Of a stretch of DNA of 26,153 bases, positions 8,401-15,000 are shown in pieces; positions within the stretch are counted from its first letter, which is position 1, and each line of letters begins with the position of its first letter. The notes below the pieces were generated by a model. That model made no database searches. It was given only the letters and a program-made list of their open reading frames with translations, and was not told where the DNA came from. The translations under genes and the position numbers were made by a program. The stretch comes from JADJNW01 sp964523725 (GTDB lineage Bacteria; Bacteroidota; Bacteroidia; Chitinophagales; Saprospiraceae). Where the stretch lies: positions 1 to 26,153 of the forward strand of contig CAZGAU010000068.1 in the NCBI GenBank assembly GCA_964523725.1, written 5' to 3'.

Positions 8401-8441
8401 AACTCCTTCCTGGCAAGTCCGGGGAGGAGTTTTTTATTTTT
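8401..8441 (+). terminator. Rho-independent terminator of secDF
   Basis: AACTCCTTCC (8401-8410) pairs with GGGAGGAGTT (8422-8431; one G-U) around an 11-nt loop, followed by a T-rich tract ending at 8441. The A-rich 5' flank could let it act on the other strand too. It ends 4 nt before the next start codon. Confidence 0.85.
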
Positions 8442-8445
8442 AGGC

Positions 8446-9096
8446 ATGGAAATTCCGATTTTATACGAATCAAAATGGCTGCTGGCAATCAACAAACCCG
8501 CCGGACTTGTCGTGGAACACGCTCCTCACTTTCCCTCAGTAGAGGATTGGGCACAGTATTATATTTCTAACCAAGAAAAAAAGCCCTTCGTCGGCATCAT
8601 TCACCGGCTTGACCGCTCGGTAAGCGGCACCCTGCTTCTGGCCAAAAGGAAAGCCGCGCTGAAAGACCTCAACGAACAATTCCGCGAAAGACAGGTGCAA
8701 AAAATCTACCTGGCATTAGTGGAAAATGCGCCCCAGAAAGAACACGGAACGCTCACCCATTGGCTACGCAAGGATCAGGCAGCGAAAAAAGCGATTGTAT
8801 TGGATAAACCGGTCAAAGGTGCTGCTGAATGCCGCTTGGATTATAAGATTGTCGGAAAAAACGACGCGGGTATTATTCTGGAAATTCAGTTGCACACCGG
8901 CAAATTCCATCAAATCCGGGCTCAGCTCGCTGCCATCGGCTGCCCTATCCTCGGCGATAGCAAGTACGGCGCTGCCCTGCCCTATCAGCCCGAAGCAATT
9001 GCACTGCACGCTTGGAAACTACGCTTAAGGGATCCTCTGACGAGTGATCAAATTTTGCTGGAAGCGCCTCTCCCTATGCCTTTCACCTTTCAATAA
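8446..9096 (+). CDS. RluA-family 23S rRNA/tRNA pseudouridine synthase
   Basis: 216-residue pseudouridine synthase of the RluA family, which isomerises specific uridines in rRNA or tRNA. Seen: the opening ILYESKWLLAINKPAGLVVE (about 5-24); the catalytic motif IIHRLDRSVSGTLLLAK with catalytic aspartate D56; KIYLALVEN; and the C-terminal LHTGKFHQIRAQLAAIGCPI and GDSKYG motifs that form the active-site cleft. There is no N-terminal S4 RNA-binding domain, so this is the short form; the exact target cannot be assigned. The start codon sits only 4 nt after the secDF terminator's T tract, so the gene needs a promoter inside that terminator or readthrough. The PorE-like gene begins 81 bp downstream on the same strand. 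Confidence 0.92.
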   Translation: MEIPILYESKWLLAINKPAGLVVEHAPHFPSVEDWAQYYISNQEKKPFVGIIHRLDRSVSGTLLLAKRKAALKDLNEQFRERQVQKIYLALVENAPQKEHGTLTHWLRKDQAAKKAIVLDKPVKGAAECRLDYKIVGKNDAGIILEIQLHTGKFHQIRAQLAAIGCPILGDSKYGAALPYQPEAIALHAWKLRLRDPLTSDQILLEAPLPMPFTFQ

Positions 9097-9177
9097 TTGT
9101 CACTTCTACGTCAAGGTGCAACAAACTGTTTTACAACTGCGTTTTTTATTGTAAATTCATTGCAAAACTGGCATTCT

Positions 9178-11163
9178 ATGAGGCGTTATCTTCTACCCCT
9201 TCTCGTATTGGGAATCTTAGCAACAGCGTGTTCTTACACTCAGAAAATCCGCGACGGCAAAACTGCGTACGAACGTAAGCAATATGCAGTAGCAGTTAAA
9301 ATGTTGCAAAAAGAATATGATAAAGCCAAAACCCGCGTGGAACGTGGCAAACTGGCTTACCTAATCGGTGAATCTTATAATGCACTAAATAAAAATGAAG
9401 AATCTATACGCTGGTATCAAATCGCTTATGATAATCAGGCCGGCGTAGATGCACTCAAGGAAAAAGCCTATGCCCTCAAGCAAGCCGAACGCTACAAGGA
9501 AGCCGCGCAGGCTTTTAAGGAATTGGGTATAGAAATTGGCAGTCCTTACGAATATCGCCGCGAAATTAATGCCTGCGAAGTTGCCCTGGGCTGGAAAGAG
9601 TCGCTTCCCTACGCAGCCTATCGGGTGGAACCGGCGGAGTTTAATACCAAAGACGCCGAGTATGCGCCTATTTTTTACAAAGACAACCAAATGGTTTTCA
9701 CGTCCGACCGCAGCACCAGCACCGGTGACGAAACCTACAACTGGACCGGAAATAAATTCTCCGATTTGTTTCTCGTGGATTTGGATTCTAAAAACGTAAA
9801 ACCATTTGATAACCAGTTAAATACCACAGATAACGAGGGCACTGCGGTGTTCAATAAGAATTATACCGAAATGTATTTTACCCGTTGCTTTGGTGGCAAA
9901 AAAGAAGACGCATTTTGCAAAATCATGGTCAGCGAGTGGGAAGGTGGCGCCTGGTCCGCCCCGAGAGTACTCGATTTTGTACAAGACGGAGTCAATTATG
10001 GTCATCCAAGCATTTCTGCTGACGGAAAAGAACTTTATTTTGCCTGCAATCATCCCGATGGCTGGGGCGGATACGATATTTACGTGTCGGAACGCACCCT
10101 GGATGGCTGGGACATCCCACAATTGCTGGGCCGCAGCGTCAATTCCATTGGCAATGAAAAATTTCCTTACGTGGATGGCGATACGCTCTATTTTTCGTCC
10201 GATTTTCATACGGGCATGGGTGGGCTGGACATTTTCCGCACCTATAAAATGGGCAACGGCAACTGGGCTCCTCCATTTAATCTGATGCCTCCAATCAATT
10301 CCGGAGGCGATGATTTCGGGTTTATTATTGATTATCAAACTAAAACAAATAACGAAATTTTACAAACCGGATATTTCACCTCTAATCGTCTGGACGGTTT
10401 AGGTAATGATGACATTTATCGTTTTGAAAAAATAGTGCCGCCGCCAAAGCCGGTGGTGCAGGTACCCGAAGTTGAAAAACCGGTAGAAGCCAAAATGCTG
10501 CTCGATGTATATGTTTTGGAAAAAATCTACGCAGACCCAACTAACCCCAACAGCAAGGTGCTGGGCCGGAAGCCTTTGACAGAAGCTACTATCGAGATGC
10601 AGGCTGGAAAAGAAGGTAAAACTTTCACTACGCAAGGCGAAGACCCCGTCACCATCGAACTGACCGAAAACACGGATTATAACTTCCTTGCTTCGCGCGA
10701 AAATTATCTTAAGAATGTGGCAAAATTTACCACTAAAGGCATTGGAAAGGATCCGAATAATCCGGTGCAAAGATTTGAGGTTGAGATTGTTCTGGATAAG
10801 ATTTTCCTTGATAAAGAAATCCGTCTCGAAAATATTTATTATGATTTTGATAAATGGGATATTCGAAACGATGCAAAACCAACCCTGGACGCACTAGCGG
10901 AGAACCTCAAACTAAATCCGGACATCCGAATTCAGCTTTCCTCGCACACCGACTGCCGGGGTAACGATAATTACAATGAAGAACTTTCGCAGAAACGAGC
11001 CCAATCCGCAGTTGATTATCTGATTTCCAAAGGCATCGACGCATCGCGCCTGTCTGCAAAGGGATACGGTGAAGGGCAGCCGGAAGTAAACTGTGTCTGC
11101 GCAAGATGTACGGAAGAAGAGCATCAGCAAAATCGTCGAACCACCTTCAAAATAATTGAATGA
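9178..11163 (+). CDS. PorE-like outer-membrane lipoprotein: TPR, PD40 beta-propeller, CRD and OmpA domain
   Basis: 661 residues from the ATG at 9178, chosen over an upstream TTG because it starts a clean lipoprotein signal peptide (MRRYLLPLLVLGILATAC, acylated Cys at 18). Domains in order: TPR-like helices (about 25-150; GKLAYLIGESYNALNK, EKAYALKQAERYKEAAQ); PD40/WD40-like propeller blades (about 155-420; MVFTSDRS, EMYFTRCFGG, ELYFACNHPDGWGGYDIYVS, TLYFSSDFHTGMGGLDIF); a carboxypeptidase-regulatory-like beta fold (about 440-540); and an OmpA C-terminal peptidoglycan-binding domain (about 550-661; YYDFDKWDIR, SSHTDCRG, NRRTTFKI). Three cysteines cluster in VNCVCARCTEEEH. This order is that described for PorE, a T9SS protein of Porphyromonas gingivalis thought to tie the secretion trans-envelope complex to peptidoglycan. 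Bacteroidota carry several paralogues, so a gene symbol is withheld. A terminator follows. Confidence 0.85.
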   Translation: MRRYLLPLLVLGILATACSYTQKIRDGKTAYERKQYAVAVKMLQKEYDKAKTRVERGKLAYLIGESYNALNKNEESIRWYQIAYDNQAGVDALKEKAYALKQAERYKEAAQAFKELGIEIGSPYEYRREINACEVALGWKESLPYAAYRVEPAEFNTKDAEYAPIFYKDNQMVFTSDRSTSTGDETYNWTGNKFSDLFLVDLDSKNVKPFDNQLNTTDNEGTAVFNKNYTEMYFTRCFGGKKEDAFCKIMVSEWEGGAWSAPRVLDFVQDGVNYGHPSISADGKELYFACNHPDGWGGYDIYVSERTLDGWDIPQLLGRSVNSIGNEKFPYVDGDTLYFSSDFHTGMGGLDIFRTYKMGNGNWAPPFNLMPPINSGGDDFGFIIDYQTKTNNEILQTGYFTSNRLDGLGNDDIYRFEKIVPPPKPVVQVPEVEKPVEAKMLLDVYVLEKIYADPTNPNSKVLGRKPLTEATIEMQAGKEGKTFTTQGEDPVTIELTENTDYNFLASRENYLKNVAKFTTKGIGKDPNNPVQRFEVEIVLDKIFLDKEIRLENIYYDFDKWDIRNDAKPTLDALAENLKLNPDIRIQLSSHTDCRGNDNYNEELSQKRAQSAVDYLISKGIDASRLSAKGYGEGQPEVNCVCARCTEEEHQQNRRTTFKIIE

Positions 11164-11213
11164 TCAGAGCATAAGCGAGATTTTTAAGGTATTTTAAGTA
11201 TATTTTAGCACGG

Positions 11214-11242
11214 CGCCCATCGAAAGAATGGGCGTTTTTTTT
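11214..11242 (+). terminator. Rho-independent terminator after the PorE-like gene
   Basis: CGCCCAT (11214-11220) and ATGGGCG (11228-11234) form a perfect 7-bp stem with a 7-nt loop, followed by eight T. It lies 50 nt after the stop codon and separates the two OmpA-family genes into different transcripts. Confidence 0.88.
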
Positions 11243-11307
11243 AAACTTTGCCCCGCAAAATTTATTTTCAAATTCAATCGCTTTCTTGGTAAAAATTTAA
11301 AAAACGT

Positions 11308-11916
11308 ATGAAAACGAAATTCCACTTTTGCTTCTTATTTATGTTTTCAACGATCCTTATTTTACTTTTATCTGCTTGTGGATCCAATCTTTCGGTGAGA
11401 AGTGCAGCACTGGAAACGGAAATAGGCGGTGAAGCCGGAACTTTAATAAATCAATATATGGATCGGCAAGCTGAAGAAATTCAACAGCGCCTGGAGGGAG
11501 TGCTGGTACAGCGCATCAAAGAAAGCATTTTGCTGACCTTTGATTCTGGTATGTTATTTGACGTAGGCTCCTACCAATTGCGGCCTGAAATTCGTGAAAA
11601 TCTCGTAGAACTAACTAAAATCCTAAACAAATACGAAGATACAGGAATCCTGGTGGAAGGGCATACCGATGATCGCGGAACAGAGGAATACAATCAAACG
11701 CTCTCCGAAAATCGAGCTAAATCAGTTTATAACCAATTAGTTAGGGAAGGTGTTTCCAGTATGCGGTTCACCGTTGTCGGCATGGGCGAAAACAGACCCA
11801 TTGCAGATAATAACACCGTGGAAGGCAGGCAGCAGAATCGCCGGGTGGAAATCGTGATTTTTGCTGATAAAAATTTGAAGAAAGCGGCAAAACGCGGAGA
11901 GTTGCCGATTGACTAA
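11308..11916 (+). CDS. OmpA-family (Pal/YiaD-like) peptidoglycan-binding lipoprotein
   Basis: 202-residue lipoprotein that should anchor the outer membrane to peptidoglycan. The signal peptide ends in the lipobox LSAC with the acylated cysteine at residue 24. A helical, Gln/Glu-rich segment (about 30-70) leads to a canonical OmpA C-terminal domain (about 72-190): LTFDSGMLFDVGSYQLRP, LVEGHTDDRGTEEYNQTLSE with the ligand-binding aspartate, NRAKSVYNQLV, and RQQNRRVEIVI with the conserved arginine. It has no propeller or TPR, unlike its upstream neighbour. A strong terminator precedes it. A loosely matching TAAACTTTG at 11242-11250 is the only promoter-like element seen. It converges on the giant adhesin gene. 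Confidence 0.9.
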   Translation: MKTKFHFCFLFMFSTILILLLSACGSNLSVRSAALETEIGGEAGTLINQYMDRQAEEIQQRLEGVLVQRIKESILLTFDSGMLFDVGSYQLRPEIRENLVELTKILNKYEDTGILVEGHTDDRGTEEYNQTLSENRAKSVYNQLVREGVSSMRFTVVGMGENRPIADNNTVEGRQQNRRVEIVIFADKNLKKAAKRGELPID

Positions 11917-11930
11917 TCACTTCAGTCATG

Positions 11931-11999
11931 GCATAAGGACTGAGCATAATCAATAATAAAATTGCCCGATAAGCTATTGATTTTCAGTCTTTATGCTCA
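11931..11999. terminator. Imperfect inverted repeat between convergent genes (probable bidirectional terminator)
   Basis: The left arm, GCATAAGGACTGA...ATCAATA (11931-11955), is complementary to the right arm at 11975-11996 with a few mismatches and a bulge. An alternative 9-bp pairing joins TGAGCATAA (11941-11949) to TTATGCTCA (11991-11999). It fills the 87-bp gap between the OmpA lipoprotein stop and the adhesin stop. There is no long T tract next to the stem, so termination is inferred from position and structure. Confidence 0.5.
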
Positions 12000-12003
12000 T
12001 TAT

Positions 12004-15000
12004 TTATTCTTTTTGTAATAATAATTTCCCAGTGTAGGCAATCTGCCCATTGGTATAAAGATTCAACCAATATAATCCCGGCGGTTTCAGATGCAAATCA
12101 AGCGATGATTGAGTTTTTTGTAAAAATCCCAGGTGTTGCATCTCCACCCTTTGTCCCAGCACGTTCCAAATTTCCAGTTGAAGCTCAGCAGCTACGGGCA
12201 AATCGATTTCCATCCAAAATATTCCTGTGCTCGGGTTCGGGTAAATCTTGACGGCATTGGAAACCAGCGCTTCTTCATCCGAAACCAATAATGAATCAGT
12301 GGTAGCTGTGCAATTATTCATATCGGTTACCGTCAGGCTGTAATTACCATTATCCGGAATAGTAATTTCCCGAGTAGTTCCTCCCGTACTCCAGAGATAT
12401 TGATATCCTGGCATGCCCCCGGAAACGATCGCTGAGGCAATATTTCCTGAACCCAAACCTATATCTACCGCCAGTTTTGGAGGTTCCTTGACTTCAAACA
12501 TGGCAGTTTTTACGCACATATTGAAATCGCGCACCGACAGGGTGTAAAGACCCGCCCGAAGTCCGGTTAGATTGGAAGTATCTTCCACAAATACGCGACC
12601 CCGGTATTCCCAAACAAAATCATAGGGTCTTTTGCCACCGGCCACCAACACCTCAATGGAACCCGAGGTATCACCATAACACAAAACGTCGCTCACTTTG
12701 CCGGTTATAGAAATATCGGAATCAGGACCATTCACGACCACAGGAGGGAAAATAACTCGACAAGTATCTGAATCTGTGACGGTTAGTGTATAGGCCCCTG
12801 GCGCCAGCCCGGAAATATCTTCGGTGGTTCGGTTGTTGCTCCATCTGAAATCAAATGGAGGAGCGCCGCCCTGAAGCGTGATATTGATCGAGCCAGAGCG
12901 CTCGCCAAAGCAGTTTACATCTTGCACTACCGGCGGATTGGCAAACCGGATAATTTCGTTGTTATTGAAGAGTTCCTGTTCCAAAATTGTATCCTGGCAG
13001 CCATAAGCGTCGGTTACAATGCCCGTATAGGTGCCGTTTGGAATGCCCCGCAGGTCTTCATTGGTACCTACCAGCGTGCCGTTTTGATTGTACCATTGAT
13101 AAGTATAAGGCCCGGTGCCTCCGGAGGTTAAGGCGAAAATCGCACCATCTGCGCTGCTAAAGCAATTGGGGTCATTTACTCTTTCAAAAAGAAAAGAGAG
13201 CGGCAGGGAACCATCAATTTTCTTTTTCGGAGATACAACCACGCAGGAACTGCCCAGATCGGTGATCGTCACATTGTAACCAGAATTGGGTGGCAAGCCC
13301 TTAACCGTAATTTCTCTTTCGCTAGAATTGTAAATCACACTGTTACTGAAATGAAAGCGGAAAGGCGCAGTGCCACCGGCCACCCGCACGGTCATTTCGC
13401 CGTCGTTCGCACCAAAACAAGTGACATTTTTCACAAAAAAAGTATCAATCGTTAAAGCCACCCCGGCTTCACGCATTTTAATCGAGGGGATAACCTCACT
13501 ACAAGCATTGGCATCTTCCACAAATAGCTGATACTCACCAGGTAATACATTATACAAAACAGATTCTTCAGCGCCATTGCTCCAAAAATATTGGTACGGC
13601 GCCACGCCACCTTTGGTCACAGCTCTGATTTCATTAGAAAACTGTTCGTCGCAATCATCGCTCACCTCAATCTCAATTTCCGTAATCAATTTGGCGGGTT
13701 CATTGAGTTTAAAGGTCGTATCAATCGGGCATTGATTGGCATCCAGCACCACCAGGCGGTATTCACCGGCAGAAAGGTTAAAAATATCTTCAGTAGTCTC
13801 CCCCGTTCCTACCCAGTCAAAATCATACGGTGCAACGCCGCCTTGCACTTCCACTTCAATAAAACCGGTAGAATCGCCGGCACAAGTAATCTGTCCCAGC
13901 GTTTCAATATTTAGTCTTAAAGGCTCCGGATTCACAATTTCGATCGTATCTGACACAAAAGTACAACCTCGGGAATCGGTCAGCGAAAGCACGTAGTCTC
14001 CATCTGTAAGCCCCATCAAATCCTGGGTGATAGCACCGTTACTCCAGGTATAATTCACAGGGGGCGTACCCGCGCTGAAAAAGTTTACTTCTATGGCGCC
14101 ATCGGTACTTTGAAAACAACTTGGCTGGAACGGGCTGATATTCAGATCAAAAACCTGCACTGCGTTTACCGTGATCGTGGTATCAAAAAGGCAACCCTGA
14201 TTATCTTCTACAGTAACAGCATATGTGCCGACACCCACATTATTGAGGCGCTGAGAAACATCACCTCTATTCCAATTATAGGTAAAAGGAGCTGAACCAG
14301 TTGGTTGTAAATTGATACTGCCATCAGTACGACCAATACACTCAGGGCTACTAACCGTAACTGCAACATTAATCGGCGAGGAGGCGGTAAGATCAACGGT
14401 GAGCTCGCCACCAGCACAACCATTAGCATCCGTCAGGGTGACGGTATATTCACCGACCCCTAAATTAGTAATCGTCGAACCAATCGTACCGGTATTCCAT
14501 TCGAAAGTATAAGGAGCCGTGCCCCCGGCAGCGCCAGCTTCCAGCAAGCCTGTATTGTCGCCGATACACTGAGGATTCACCTGATTGGCAATGCCCAATT
14601 GCAGGAATGTTGGCTGAGCAATACTAAAACTCCTAACTTGCTGACAACCATTGAAATCCGTCACCGTCACTGTATAGCTTCCGGTTGACAAATTGGCTAA
14701 CACCGGCGAAACACTTCCCGTATTCCAATTATATCGATAGGGTGGCGTTCCGCCATTTACCTGCACTTTCAAAAAACCATCCTCCCCACCAGAGCACCTC
14801 ACATTTCGGGAGGAATCCACTGCAATAGTTAGTGGTGCAGGCGCTTGTAATTGAATCGTTTCGACTAGTTGACAATTCCTGGCATCTGTCAGGGTCAATG
14901 AATAAGTTCCGGCAGTCAAATCTTCCAAATCCTCCCGTCGGGAGCCATTACTCCAAAGAAAATTGTAATTTTTTGTACCACCAAAAACATTGAGGTCTAT

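Noticed and set aside
9097..9177. Upstream TTG start for the PorE-like gene
   Set aside because: It would place 27 residues before a complete lipoprotein signal peptide; the ATG at 9178 is far better.
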